Translations under genes and position numbers: made by a program
Notes under the pieces: generated by a model
What the model saw: only the letters and a program-made list of their open reading frames with translations
Databases searched by the model: none
Told to the model about the DNA's origin: nothing
Shown: positions 1-8,464 of the stretch, one piece after another
Position numbering within the stretch: the first letter of the stretch is position 1
Layout: each line of letters opens with the position of its first letter
NCBI RefSeq assembly: GCF_000292525.1
Contig: NZ_AEYF01000053.1
Coordinates: 1 to 64,000, forward strand
Direction of reading: 5' to 3'
Length of the DNA: 64,000 nt
Origin: Rhizobium sp. CCGE 510
GTDB taxonomy: Bacteria > Pseudomonadota > Alphaproteobacteria > Rhizobiales > Rhizobiaceae

Positions 1-80
1 CGCTGTTTCTTCGGCGCATTAGGCGTTTCGACAACGGTCTGTCCATCGACATTGGTTGTCGTATTAGTCTCGTCGGCCAT
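1..80 (-). CDS. SyrB-like regulator, N-terminal end only (runs off the left edge)
   Basis: Only the first 26 or so codons are present. They begin MADETNTTTNVDGQTVVE and become Pro- and Lys-rich (PNAPKKQR). The ATG at 80 has a good Shine-Dalgarno AGGAGATG eight bases upstream, which fixes start and strand. This acidic, Thr-rich then basic start resembles SyrB-type proteins of rhizobia, small regulators described as acting on syrM in Sinorhizobium. The match rests on a short stretch, so the family call is tentative; the presence of a real gene start is more secure than its name. Confidence 0.45.
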   Translation of the reverse strand, partial: MADETNTTTNVDGQTVVETPNAPKKQ

Positions 81-459
81 GCTCATCTCCTGTGTATCTG
101 ATGCAGTTGTCGACGGGCCGAGAGGCGCTGTCAACAACTGCTCGGCCTGATCTTGTTCCGGCAAAGACATTTCGCTGTCGGGTTTGTCACTCTGAGAGCT
201 ACCTGACAGAGCAGGCAATGCCTCTTCCTCTAGATCGCGCGCGACTGACTTTAGATCCACATTGCCCCAGATCGAGTTCGATCTGGTATCGAGTTTTCGC
301 CTGCCGTTCTTGTACTCGACGGCAAAACTGCGTTGCACTTTTTTCAATATAAGAGGCCTTGGAGAATCCACGGGGTGGCTGATGTTATGCTGGAACGGCA
401 CGAATAGCGCCTACCGGACTTCCAGTCCATACCCACGGACTAGCCTGCGGCCAATTTTT
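81..459. other. Non-coding stretch with an inverted repeat
   Basis: No convincing gene. At 267-286 there is a perfect inverted repeat with 9-bp arms CCAGATCGA and TCGATCTGG separated by GT. It could be an operator or a small hairpin; nothing else in the stretch indicates its use. The stretch lies between the divergent SyrB-like start and the rpoN remnant. Confidence 0.4.
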
Positions 460-673
460 TAGCCCCGCGTTATTTTTTTGAAGTACCGCGCCTCTGCCGA
501 TTTATCGTCGCCCCCGGGGAAGCGCTCGCGCATCCGCCACCGCATCAAGGCAAGTATCGCCGCAGAGGCCTCGGAAGTACTTTCCGATGATGAAATCGTC
601 GCTTGGCTGAAGGAAACCGGCATCAGCATTGCGCGCCGCACTGTCACAAAGCATAGGGAGGCAATGGACAGCC
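460..673 (+). pseudogene. rpoN: Sigma-54 factor (rpoN) C-terminal remnant
   Basis: The translation contains IRHRIKASI, then VLSDDEIVAWLKETGI and ARRTVTKHREAM. The last piece matches the RpoN box (ARRTVAKYRE-type), the helix-turn-helix signature by which sigma-54 reads the -24 element. The upstream RYFF motif is in a different frame, so there is at least one frameshift before about 500. The frame runs into the left end of the IS3 element at 674, where the usual IPSS-RR ending of RpoN is lost. Only the 3' end of the gene is left and it cannot make a functional sigma factor. The identification rests on the RpoN box, which is distinctive. Confidence 0.7.
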
Positions 674-737
674 AGAGCTGGCTCGGGGAAATCTGCACAG
701 CTAGGATAAGTGGAATTTCTGCCTGACTTCGGCTTAG

Positions 738-1070
738 ATGCCGGGAACAGGAGAGACCATGACGAGACGACCGCGCCGGAACCACAGCCCGGCTTTCAAG
801 GCAAAGGTGGCGCTTGCCGCCATCAGGGGCGAGCAGACGCTGGTGGAATTGTCCCAGCAGTTTGACGTGCACGCCAACCAGATCAAACAGTGGAAAGACC
901 AGCTCCTTGAGGGGGCGACAGGCGTTTTCGGTGATGAAGCGAAGGCGGAACCGGCGGGTCCAACCGTGGATGTCAAAACACTGCACGCCAAGATCGGCGA
1001 GCTGACACTGGAGAACGATTTTTTATCCGGTGCGCTCGGCAAGGCGGGATTGCTGGGCGGAAAGAAATGA
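738..1070 (+). CDS. IS3-family transposase OrfA
   Basis: This 110-residue protein starts with basic residues (MTRRPRRNHSPAFKAKV), followed by a helix-turn-helix region (VELSQQFDVHANQIKQW) and a C-terminal leucine-rich helix (LHAKIGELTLENDFL) typical of IS3 OrfA, which binds the inverted repeats and multimerises. Its stop overlaps the start of orfB in ATGA at 1067-1070, so OrfB may be made by translational coupling or as a frameshift fusion, as is usual in this family. The start at 738 is an upstream ATG; an alternative ATG (MTRRPRR) is seven codons in. The gene is intact. Confidence 0.88.
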   Translation: MPGTGETMTRRPRRNHSPAFKAKVALAAIRGEQTLVELSQQFDVHANQIKQWKDQLLEGATGVFGDEAKAEPAGPTVDVKTLHAKIGELTLENDFLSGALGKAGLLGGKK

Positions 1071-1897
1071 TCGACCGCAAGCATAAGCTATCCGTCGTGC
1101 GCCAGGCCAAGCTTCTCGGCTTCAGCCGTGGCAGCGTCTATTATCTGCCTCATCCCGTGCCTGACGGCGATCTTGCCGTGATTCGGCGGATCGACGAACT
1201 GCATCTCGACTACCCGTTTGCCGGAAGTCGGATGTTGCAAGGGCTCTTGAGGGGAGAAGGGCTGGAAACTGGGCGGCTGCACGTCGCCACGCTGATGAAA
1301 AAGATGGGCATCGAGGCGATCTATCGTCGCCCGAACACATCCAAACCAGCGCCAGGTCACAAAATCTATCCCTACCTCCTGCGAAAGCTGGCGGTCACCC
1401 GGCCCAACCAGGTCTGGGCAATGGACATAACGTACGTTCCGATGGCTCGCGGTTTTGTCTATCTCTGCGCCGTCGTTGACTGGTTCAGCCGGAGGGTTCT
1501 GTCGTGGCGGCTGTCGATCACGATGGAAGCAGCCTTCTGCATCGAAGCAGTCGAGGAAGCGCTGGCCCGTTTTGGCAAGCCCGACATATTCAATACCGAC
1601 CAGGGCTCGCAGTTCACCTCGATGGACTTCACGGCGGTGCTGAAGAAGGCGGAAATCGCCATCTCGATGGATGGCAAGGGTGCTTGGCGGGACAACGTGT
1701 TCGTCGAACGGCTCTGGCGTTCGATCAAATACGAGGAAGTCTACCTCCATGCCTACAAGACCGTGTCCGAGGCCCGCGTCGGCATTGGCCGATATCTGAC
1801 CTTTTACAATAGCCGACGCCCACATTCATCCCTTGACCGGCAGACGCCGGATCAGGCCTACTTCAACGCGCTGGCGCCAATGATGGTGGCGGCATAA
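1067..1897 (+). CDS. IS3-family transposase OrfB (DDE integrase)
   Basis: This 276-residue protein carries the retroviral-integrase-type core of IS3 transposases. It has an HTH-21-like N-terminal part, then the catalytic triad: Asp in VWAMDITYV, Asp in FNTDQGSQF and Glu in VERLWRSIKYEEV, with the family ending YNSRRPHSSLDRQTPDQAYF. It catalyses excision and integration of the element. The reading frame is uninterrupted, so the element may still be active. A 3' copy of this gene, interrupted by a group II intron remnant, is found at 32381-32598. Confidence 0.92.
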   Translation: MIDRKHKLSVVRQAKLLGFSRGSVYYLPHPVPDGDLAVIRRIDELHLDYPFAGSRMLQGLLRGEGLETGRLHVATLMKKMGIEAIYRRPNTSKPAPGHKIYPYLLRKLAVTRPNQVWAMDITYVPMARGFVYLCAVVDWFSRRVLSWRLSITMEAAFCIEAVEEALARFGKPDIFNTDQGSQFTSMDFTAVLKKAEIAISMDGKGAWRDNVFVERLWRSIKYEEVYLHAYKTVSEARVGIGRYLTFYNSRRPHSSLDRQTPDQAYFNALAPMMVAA

Positions 1898-1958
1898 TCG
1901 AGGCGGAAATCCACTTAGCAAAACGCCGCAAACTGTTCAGACAAACCGAGCCAGCTCT

Positions 1959-2142
1959 ATCTCGATGACCGCTGGCGTCGGTGGCGTGTCAGGTGCCTGG
2001 GTAGCGCTCACCTCCTCGGTGATTTCCACCGGAAGGAACATCGCTGGTCGACCGACATAGCTGAACTGCCGCCACAAACGGATCTGGCCAGGATGAATGT
2101 CATGCCGGCGAGCCACATCACCAATGCGAACACCAGTTGATC
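1959..2142 (-). pseudogene. Older IS66 tnpA, 3' part
   Basis: The minus strand reads TGVRIGDVARRHDIHPGQIRLW followed by PAMFLPVEI, a typical IS66 TnpA (OrfA) helix-turn-helix and tail. It is cut on the left by the IS3 element ending at 1958 and on the right by the younger IS66 element starting at 2143. Its missing 5' part is found at 4894-4985 on the far side of that younger element. The two halves are one base out of frame when rejoined, so the gene was broken beyond the insertion itself. Confidence 0.75.
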
Positions 2143-2185
2143 GTAAGCGCTGTTCTGAGGCCACGGCCAAGCGAGGAGATTAGTG

Positions 2186-2413
2186 CTACGTTGCGAGCTG
2201 GCGAGCAGTTAGAGCCTCTGCCTGTGCCATCGCGGCAGCCTTGGTTTTGAAGGGGCCGACATCGTTTTCTTCGGTGTCAGGTAACCACTTCGGAAGGAAC
2301 CACCAGCCTCCAGGACGATAACTGGAACTGCTCCTCACTGAGCCGACATCCTTGGCGAAGAACCAGCCGGAGTCGATTCCATCCTGCTCCCAGGAGATGC
2401 TCTGCACTGTCAT
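2186..2413 (-). CDS. Small passenger protein of the IS66 element
   Basis: A 75-residue ORF lies between tnpC and the left inverted repeat of the IS66 element, on the same strand. It begins MTVQSISWEQDGIDSGWFFA and has a Trp- and Gly-rich middle (RPGGWWFLPKWLPDTEEND) and a helical Ala-rich tail. I do not recognise a family. Its place downstream of tnpC, 23 bases after the transposase stop, suggests it moves with the element. No known role in transposition can be inferred. Confidence 0.45.
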   Translation of the reverse strand: MTVQSISWEQDGIDSGWFFAKDVGSVRSSSSYRPGGWWFLPKWLPDTEENDVGPFKTKAAAMAQAEALTARQLAT

Positions 2414-2436
2414 GACATATCCAATCGCTGCCGATT

Positions 2437-3961
2437 TTATCGGAGCATTTTATCCGTGCGATATGCCCAGGGCAATAACTCGTCGATCCGACTATTGGGG
2501 TGGCCGTTGACGATCCTGGTGAGCACGTCCGCGAGATAGCCGAGCGGTTCGACATCATTGAGCTTGGCGGTCTCGACGAGCGAAGCGATGGTCGCCCAGT
2601 GTTCCGCTCCGGCGTCGGAGCCTGCAAACAATGCATTCTTGCGATTGAGAGCAATTGGCCTGATGGATCGCTCGACGGTGTTGGAGTCGATCTCGATGCG
2701 ACCGTCGTCGATGAACGTGGTCAGTCCATCCCAGCGTGACAGGGCATATCGGATCGCTTCGGCCAGCTTTGTCTTCTGGCTGATGAGGCCGAGCTGTTGG
2801 GCGAGCCAGGGCGCAAGGTCATCGGTGATCGGACGGCTCTTCTCTTGCCTGATGGTACGACGATCATCCTGCGTCCGGCCGCGCACCTTGTCTTCAATCT
2901 TGTAAAGTTCGGCAATGCGCCGCAGCGCCTCGGTGGCAATGGGTGCGGGACCGGCTGCGGCCAATTCGTAAAAGCGCCGACGAACATGAGACCAGCAGAA
3001 CGCTAACGAGATGGTGTTCTTGGCGGCCAACGGGCGATAACCACTGTAGCCGTCGACCTGAAGAATGCCGACGAAGCCGTCGAGATGGGTCATCGGGCGC
3101 TCGGCTTTGCGGTCTGGTGCATAGACATAGACGACACCGGGTGGATCGGCTCCCAGCCACGGCCTGTCGTCGCGGGCATAAGCCCAAAGCTGTCCCGTCT
3201 TGGTCTTTCCTCGCCCTGGATCGAGCACCGGCGCTGTCGTCTCGTCGGCAAATAGCTTTGATGATGTCTTCAAAACATCGAGCAGCCTTTGATGAATGGG
3301 CCGCAGATGCCAGGCAGCGCGTCCGACCCAATCACCAAGTGTCGAGCGGTCGAGGTCGATCCCTGGTCGCTTGTAGATTTGCGCTTGCCGGTAGAGCGGT
3401 AAAATGATCGGCGTATTTGGAGACCAGAATCTGGGCGACGGTTCCCTCGGTCGGAATACCACCTTCGATCAGCCGGGCGGGAGCAGCGGCTTGGACGACC
3501 ACATCCTCGCAGGCACGGCAGGCATACTTCGGGCGGCGCACGACTAACACACGGAACTGGGCGGGAACGATGTCGAGCTTCTCGCTGACATCCTCACCGA
3601 TCCGATGCAGATCATGGCGGCAGCCTGGGCAGGCATGGTCATCGATATCGACGATCATCTCGATGCGCGGCAGATGGGCGGGCAAAGAACCCCGGTTCGC
3701 TCGCCGTTTGGCAACGCGCGACTGGCGCACAGCGATCGAGGCCTCTTCCTTCGCTTCGAGACCATCGGCCTCGACCTGTTCGGCTTCTTCTAAGCCTAAG
3801 AGAAGCTGGTCTTCGGGAAGCGTTTCGGCGCGACGGCCAAAGCGATGACGCTGCAATTCCTTGATGATCTGGCGTAGGCGGGCATTCTCTACCTCGCGCG
3901 AAAGCACCATCGCTTTCAGCGCGTTCAGATCATCTGGAAGCTCGTCCGCCCTTATTGTCAT
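2437..3961 (-). pseudogene. IS66 transposase TnpC, frameshifted
   Basis: The N-terminal part (3961 to about 3404) has the leucine-zipper-like start, the zinc-binding motif CPGCRHDLH with the second pair CRAC, and the SKYADH motif. The rest (about 3400 to 2437) has the DDE core (LFADETTAPV, GILQVDGYSGY, HVRRRFYELA, NTVERSIRPIAL) and the C-terminal LLPWAY. The two parts are in different frames. Removing one base from the AAAA run at 3401-3404 restores SKYADHLPLYRQAQIYK, so a single-base insertion in a homopolymer explains the break. A sequencing error at that run is an alternative explanation. Confidence 0.88.
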
Positions 3962-4102
3962 GGAGCAAGCACAGCATATTTTTCCTCCCAGAACGAGGTG
4001 TCAGATAGCGATGATTCAATTGGTCGCGGGCCCTTACCCGGCCTGAACGGGCGTGCGCGTTTCGCTCGGCGCATGCACGCGCTTCCAATCCAGTCCCTCA
4101 AA

Positions 4103-4390
4103 CTAGGCCGAGAACTGGGCGGATGTCAGATGCATCGCACCGTCTTGCATCCGGGGCCAATGGAACTCGCCATCCTCAAGCCGCTTGGCGACCAAACATA
4201 CGCCGCTGCCATCCCAGAAGATCAGTTTGATGCGGTCGGTTCGCTTGGCCCGGAAGACGTAGATCGTACCGGAGAACGGGTCGGCACCCATCTCGGCCTT
4301 CACCAGCGCCGCCAACCCCTCTGCACCTTTGCGGAAGTCGACAGGCTTGGTGGCGATCATCACTTTTACCACGCCGGACGGGCCAATCAC
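4103..4390 (-). pseudogene. IS66 TnpB, truncated by a stop codon
   Basis: The protein reads VIGPSGVVKVMIATKPVDFRKG-type sequence, then FRAKRTDRIKLIFWDGSG and CLVAKRLEDGEFHWP, all hallmarks of IS66 TnpB (Orf2). It starts with GTG at 4390 overlapping the tnpA stop (GTGA), which indicates translational coupling. After TSAQFSA a TAG replaces the usual Leu codon; beyond it the same frame continues FEGLDWKRVHA, the normal TnpB ending. The family is usually about 115 residues, so this copy lacks its last 20 or so. Confidence 0.82.
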
Positions 4391-4818
4391 AATGATGCCT
4401 TCAGTGCTTGGATGACGGCCGCAATCGTCGCGGCGTCCATGCCAGATGCGATCCTGAGTATCGCACCGTCGATCTCTAACTCGATGGCGACTGTTAGAGG
4501 CGTACTCTTCGCTATCGTCTTTCGCCGCCTCAAATGCATCTTTGCCGGAGTGTCGATCACCGCCGGTACGAACATCGACGGTGATGTTAGCTCGGGCTCG
4601 CTCCGCGATTGCCGCCACCAGGTGAATAACTGACCAGGCGACAAGCCATGCCGTCGCGCAACTGCACTGACCGACATCTCACCGCTATGGCTCTCGGCCA
4701 CAATCTGACGCTTTTCCTCGTCGCTCCAGTCGCGACGGCGGCCTGCTCCAGTGAAAACCTCAAACCGCTGCACCGTCTCATCCGTCTTGGTGCTAGGCGT
4801 AAACCCTGTAATCGTCAT
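4387..4818 (-). CDS. IS66 TnpA (Orf1)
   Basis: This 143-residue protein has the typical RRRDWSDEEKRQIVAES start and the helix-turn-helix VSAVARRHGLSPGQLFTWWR, followed by a variable middle and the C-terminal helix (DAATIAAVIQAL). TnpA is needed for transposition of IS66 elements together with TnpB and TnpC and probably binds DNA. The frame is intact and its stop overlaps the tnpB start. The start codon at 4818 lies about 75 bases inside the right inverted repeat. Confidence 0.85.
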   Translation of the reverse strand: MTITGFTPSTKTDETVQRFEVFTGAGRRRDWSDEEKRQIVAESHSGEMSVSAVARRHGLSPGQLFTWWRQSRSEPELTSPSMFVPAVIDTPAKMHLRRRKTIAKSTPLTVAIELEIDGAILRIASGMDAATIAAVIQALKASL

Positions 4819-4893
4819 ATGTCGAAGCCCTGTTCGGGCATAACATCAACAATCGAACGCCGATCCGGAAGGTGGGACGAAAACAGCGCTTAC

Positions 4894-5065
4894 GGTTGAT
4901 CCGCTTCTGTCAATATCCTCAGTTTCGCCTCATCCGACCAGCGCCGCCTACGCTCAGTGCCGGACATGATCTCCATGCGAGCCATGCAACCTCTTCGATC
5001 TGGTTCTAATGCCAGAACATCGCCCGATTTGCCCGATCAGCAAAATCCGCTCGTCGGGCGCTTAC
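4894..5065 (-). pseudogene. Older IS66: right end and tnpA 5' part
   Basis: From 4985 the minus strand reads MARMEIMSGTERRRRWSDEAKLRILTEADQ in pieces, the N-terminus of an IS66 TnpA. It stops at the insertion point of the younger IS66 and continues at 2142. The outer end at 5065 reads GTAAGCGCCCGACGAGCGG inward on the minus strand, an IS66-type inverted repeat, so this is the true right end of the older element. Its left end has been lost at the IS3 junction. Confidence 0.72.
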
Positions 5066-5531
5066 GATATATTGACGAGGTACCCAACTGTTAAAATATT
5101 ACTTTAATGCCTCGTGGGTATTGCCCCAGAAGGATGGCCTTGCTCGGTCTTCAAGCAAGAGTTCCGCACGAGCGTAATGGGAACTAAAAGCAATCGACTT
5201 GGTTACGCACTGATTTCCGCTTCTATGATAGCGGCGCGCGAGAACCGCATACCGGGTAACCCGACTCGGTCGGATTCTAGACTGATGATCATTGACGCTT
5301 GCCGCGCCGTCTCGTCGCCGTAGCATTCTGCTATAGCTCTTCCGTTCTAAAACGGGTATGGCCGTGCATGATTACACCTGGTACAATGACGGCACTCTGT
5401 TGGAAGGATCCAGTTCTTCACTATAGCCCGCTCCACCGCCGGTACTACTTCCCGACATGACAATAAACCTTCGTTCATGAATTCTGATTGGCGGCGCGCA
5501 CGGCAGTAATCCGACTATCTCTCCTTAGCAT
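5066..5531. other. Intergenic, no feature recognised
   Basis: Between the IS66 right end and the stop of the ABC ATPase gene I see no gene with a ribosome binding site or family similarity, and no tRNA or clear terminator. The ORFs here (for example 5099-5326 minus) have no recognisable composition or motif. Confidence 0.4.
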
Positions 5532-6362
5532 TCAATGCTTTAAGACCTGACTGAGAAACAGTTTTGTTCTTGGGTGCTGCGGATTCGCGAAGAAGTCATT
5601 TGGAGCACCCTCCTCGACGATCTGACCTGCGTCCATGAAGATGACGCGGTCGGCAACAGATCGTGCGAAACCCATCTCATGCGTTACGCACACCATCGTC
5701 ATGCCATCCTGGGCGAGGCTTGTCATCGTTTCGAGAACTTCTGACACCATCTCCGGATCGAGCGCCGAAGTTGGCTCGTCGAACAGCATCACGGCTGGTT
5801 CCATGCAAAGGGAACGGGCGATGGCAACGCGCTGCTGCTGTCCCCCGGACAGCTGAACAGGGTATTTGTTCGCCTGTTCGGGAATGCGCACACGCTCCAG
5901 GAATTTCATCGCAGTCTTTCTGGCCTCGGCTTCCGGAACACCCTTAATCCACATCGGACCCGCCATGCAGTTCATCAGCACGGTCATGTGTGGAAAGAGA
6001 TTGAAGTTCTGGAATACCATGCCAACGCTTTTGCGAACCTCAGTCACGTTGCGCATCTTGTTGTGCAATCTGACGCCATTGACGGTGATCTCACCCTCTT
6101 GATGTGCCTCGAGCCGATTGAAACAGCGGATCAGCGTTGACTTTCCCGACCCGGAGGGCCCGCAGATAACAACGCGTTCACCCTTACGGACACTGAGGTC
6201 GACGTTCGTCAATACTCTGAAGCTGCCATACCACTTAGAAACGTTTTTGGCTGTAATGACATCCTCACAAAATTGATCCGAATTTAACTTATGCGCTACA
6301 TCTTGGGCGGTGGCACAAGTTTTGCTACCTTCTAGGTCCATTTGAACTGTTTTGGTGATCAT
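5532..6362 (-). CDS. Polar amino acid ABC transporter, ATP-binding protein
   Basis: A 276-residue ATPase of the GlnQ/HisP/OccP type. Seen in order: Walker A GPSGSGKST, Q-loop VFQNFNLFPHMT, signature LSGGQQQR, Walker B VMLFDEPTSALDPE and the switch His in CVTHEMGFA. An extra 35-40 residues precede the usual start (the domain proper begins near VITAKNVSKWYG), so a later start is possible. It would power import through the permease encoded just upstream; its ATG overlaps the permease stop (ATGA at 6359-6362). With the permease and binding-protein genes it forms a three-gene operon transcribed binding protein first. Confidence 0.9.
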   Translation of the reverse strand: MITKTVQMDLEGSKTCATAQDVAHKLNSDQFCEDVITAKNVSKWYGSFRVLTNVDLSVRKGERVVICGPSGSGKSTLIRCFNRLEAHQEGEITVNGVRLHNKMRNVTEVRKSVGMVFQNFNLFPHMTVLMNCMAGPMWIKGVPEAEARKTAMKFLERVRIPEQANKYPVQLSGGQQQRVAIARSLCMEPAVMLFDEPTSALDPEMVSEVLETMTSLAQDGMTMVCVTHEMGFARSVADRVIFMDAGQIVEEGAPNDFFANPQHPRTKLFLSQVLKH

Positions 6363-7333
6363 CGCATCTTGCTCCTGTGGTAATAGCGTTCAATCCTTGA
6401 TTGAATCAGTTCGAGACAACAGGATAAAACCCAGTAAATCAACGAAGCCGCTACAAGCATCTCCATATTGTGAAAGGTGGGCTGGCCAATCGTGCGAGCC
6501 AGGAACGTCAGTTCCCATACGCCAAGGACGGACACGAGCGAGCTATCTTTCAGCATCGAGATGAAGGTGTTCCCCATCGGTGGAACGATAACGGGAAGCG
6601 CCTGCGGAAGTATAATCCTTCGCATTGTCAGACCGAAGCCGAAGCCCATGGACCTGGATGCTTCCCATTGCCCGCGGTCGATGCTCTGAATTCCAGAGCG
6701 GAAGATTTCCGTCATATAGGCGCCGATACAGACTGAAAGGGCCAATATTCCTGAAGGCACCGCGTTCAGAACGATACCGAACTGAGGCAAACCGAGGTAG
6801 ATGAGGTAAATCTGCATCAGCAGGGGGAGACCGCGGAAGAACGACGTGTAGAAACTTGCGATCCCGTAAGCGAAGCCGTTACTCGAAAGCTTCGCAACAG
6901 CGGCGATGATTGCGATGAGCGACGCAAAAAGCAGCGAAATTGCCGACACATACAACGTCGTAAACACACCCTGCGTTATCAGAAAGGGAAGGTTCTCCCG
7001 GATGAAAGGCAGACTGAGCTCAAACGACTTGAAGAATGCTAGAATGAGCAGGAGCAACTCAAGCCAAACCAAGATGATTTGGGCTTTTATCGGCGCGAAC
7101 CCGATGAGCACGAGATTGAGACTGAACGCAACCGCAATAACAAAAGCGATCGCAAAGCGGCCGTAGAGGCCGCTTTGCGACGGATCGCCGATGACGGGGC
7201 GCATAAGCTCCCCCATGGTTGTGCCAGTCAGGTTATACATCAGAAACAGAGCGAGCACGACAGCGAAGGTAGAGGCCACAAACCACGGCTTGTGAACCAA
7301 GACCTCGGAGTCAATTGTATCCTGATAAAGCAT
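6359..7333 (-). CDS. Polar amino acid ABC transporter permease
   Basis: A 324-residue inner-membrane protein of the HisM/GlnP family. An N-terminal region with several hydrophobic segments (about residues 18-35, 60-103) precedes the canonical permease domain starting near residue 115. The EAA loop that contacts the ATPase reads EASRSMGFGFGLTMRRIILP, followed by QALPVIVPP. Only one permease gene is present although many systems of this type use two, so it would act as a homodimer unless another subunit lies elsewhere. The long N-terminal membrane region is larger than in plain HisM proteins. Confidence 0.88.
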   Translation of the reverse strand: MLYQDTIDSEVLVHKPWFVASTFAVVLALFLMYNLTGTTMGELMRPVIGDPSQSGLYGRFAIAFVIAVAFSLNLVLIGFAPIKAQIILVWLELLLLILAFFKSFELSLPFIRENLPFLITQGVFTTLYVSAISLLFASLIAIIAAVAKLSSNGFAYGIASFYTSFFRGLPLLMQIYLIYLGLPQFGIVLNAVPSGILALSVCIGAYMTEIFRSGIQSIDRGQWEASRSMGFGFGLTMRRIILPQALPVIVPPMGNTFISMLKDSSLVSVLGVWELTFLARTIGQPTFHNMEMLVAASLIYWVLSCCLELIQSRIERYYHRSKMR

Positions 7334-7376
7334 TACGGCGTCCTTCGATAAGGTTGCTCAAACAGAGGTTTCCAAC

Positions 7377-8216
7377 CTATTCAACGGTGCTATCGACACC
7401 ATACCACTTAATTGAGAGCTTAGAGAGCGTACCATCAACCCTCATGCTTTTGATGGCGGCGGATATCTTGTCAGAGAACTCTTTGTCTCCCTTTGAAATT
7501 GCAATGGCTCCCGGCGTTGGGAACAATGCATCACCGAGGACTTTCAAGGGGTAACCAGCTTTGATCACACCGTGCGCACTCACTTCGTCAGTGATCACTG
7601 CATCGAGGCGAACTCCATCACCTAGCCGCAGGTCATCCACCTGCAACGAGGTATTCTCATAGTTTCGCATTTCGCCCAGTGTAAACTTGTATTCTACCGG
7701 CTTTTCGTCCGCCCAATCCAACGTCAGGTTATGACGGGCATATGCGATTGCCGCATCATCACCTGTTACGAGGCCGATCACCTTTCCATCCAGGTCGGAA
7801 AGTTTGGTTGCTTTACTGTCTTTGTGAATGACAGCAACGTTCCTCGTGTAAAAGTAAATGGCAGGAAAATCGAACTTTTCCGCGCGTGCCTTGGTCGGAA
7901 CCATCTGGCCCATCGCCATATCCCAACGGCCTGCCCATTTGCCTGCAACTATGACGTCCCAGCCCGGCGTTACGAACTTGACGGAGACCCCAAGGTGTTT
8001 CGCCACTCCCTTGGCAACCTCGATCTCAAAACCATCGAGTTCCTGTTTGTCATTCAGAAACGAACTGTTAGGCCAACCGCTAGAAGTCGCTACTGTGAGC
8101 GTCTTTGCCGCCTGGACTTGATCGAGAACGGCGCCAGCGTTCGCTGGCAAAGCTGTCGACACAACCGCAATCAACGCCGCAGTTGCAGCTGCAGCTGAAA
8201 TTAAAGATTTGCTCAT
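7377..8216 (-). CDS. Periplasmic amino acid-binding protein of the ABC transporter
   Basis: A 279-residue solute-binding protein of family 3. It begins with a signal peptide (MSKSLISAAAATAALIAVV, cleavage likely after ALPANA) and continues LTVATSSGWPNSSF and LDGFEIEVAKGVAKHLGV, the typical first lobe with the GFEIEVAK motif that precedes the ligand-binding Asp/Arg region. It would capture a polar amino acid or amino acid derivative in the periplasm and deliver it to the permease. It is the first gene of the transporter operon. A sequence block upstream (8430-8461) is repeated upstream of the racemase gene and may be its promoter/operator. Confidence 0.88.
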   Translation of the reverse strand: MSKSLISAAAATAALIAVVSTALPANAGAVLDQVQAAKTLTVATSSGWPNSSFLNDKQELDGFEIEVAKGVAKHLGVSVKFVTPGWDVIVAGKWAGRWDMAMGQMVPTKARAEKFDFPAIYFYTRNVAVIHKDSKATKLSDLDGKVIGLVTGDDAAIAYARHNLTLDWADEKPVEYKFTLGEMRNYENTSLQVDDLRLGDGVRLDAVITDEVSAHGVIKAGYPLKVLGDALFPTPGAIAISKGDKEFSDKISAAIKSMRVDGTLSKLSIKWYGVDSTVE

Positions 8217-8416
8217 GTGATGTTCCTTTTGTGTTCCCCTCGGCCGGTGATGCGACCGTGTTAATCTACCCAGTTCAAACCAGACGTGAGGCTCTAAGCC
8301 GCAGTCTGAAGCGATCGCCTTGCAGTCAACGGAGCATCCCGTCGTCCGAAGGTCGAAAGCGCCCGCCGATATTCACTCTCGCTGCGACGCGTTTTCGATC
8401 ATTCTGTTTCACCAAA

Positions 8417-8461
8417 GGCTCCCGCCTTTCTGTGATCTCAAATGTGACGATCTGAGATATA
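8417..8461 (-). promoter_or_regulatory. Repeated putative operator/promoter, copy 1
   Basis: On the plus strand 8430-8461 reads CTGTGATC-N-CAAAT-N-TG-N6-TGAGATA-N-A. The same block with identical spacing is found on the minus strand at 13513-13544. Similarity continues outward (AAGGCG-GGAGC). In both places the block has the same orientation relative to the downstream gene: the binding-protein gene here (start 8216) and the racemase gene at the other site. It contains TGTGATCwCA, near-palindromic, as expected for a GntR-type site. Binding by a GntR protein of this region is inference. Confidence 0.5.
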
Positions 8462-8464
8462 TTA

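Larger units (their letters stand above)
674..1958 (+). mobile_element. IS3-family insertion sequence, apparently complete
   Basis: The element holds an overlapping orfA/orfB pair. The left end AGAGCTGGCTCGG (from 674) is the inverted complement of the right end CCGAGCCAGCTCT (to 1958), and a second inverted block (TAAGTGGA...) lies just inside each end. The right limit is confirmed by a second copy of the 3' end at 32381-32598, whose similarity stops at the same base. No matching 3-bp target duplication is seen, so its flanks may have been rearranged after insertion. It cuts the rpoN remnant on the left and an older IS66 tnpA on the right. Confidence 0.85.
2143..4893 (-). mobile_element. IS66-family element inserted in an older IS66
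   Basis: Both ends carry the IS66 terminal sequence GTAAGCGCTGTT, at 2143 on the plus strand and reading inward from 4893 on the minus strand. The flanks are AGTTGATC (2135-2142) and GGTTGATC (4894-4901), a 7/8 match that fits the 8-bp target duplication made by IS66 elements. Inside, in order on the minus strand, are tnpA, tnpB, tnpC and a small passenger gene. tnpB and tnpC are broken, so the copy is not autonomous. Confidence 0.9.

Noticed and set aside
459..986. Long minus-strand ORF of 175 codons
   Set aside because: It is antisense to the rpoN remnant and IS3 orfA; its translation has no family and it has no ribosome binding site.
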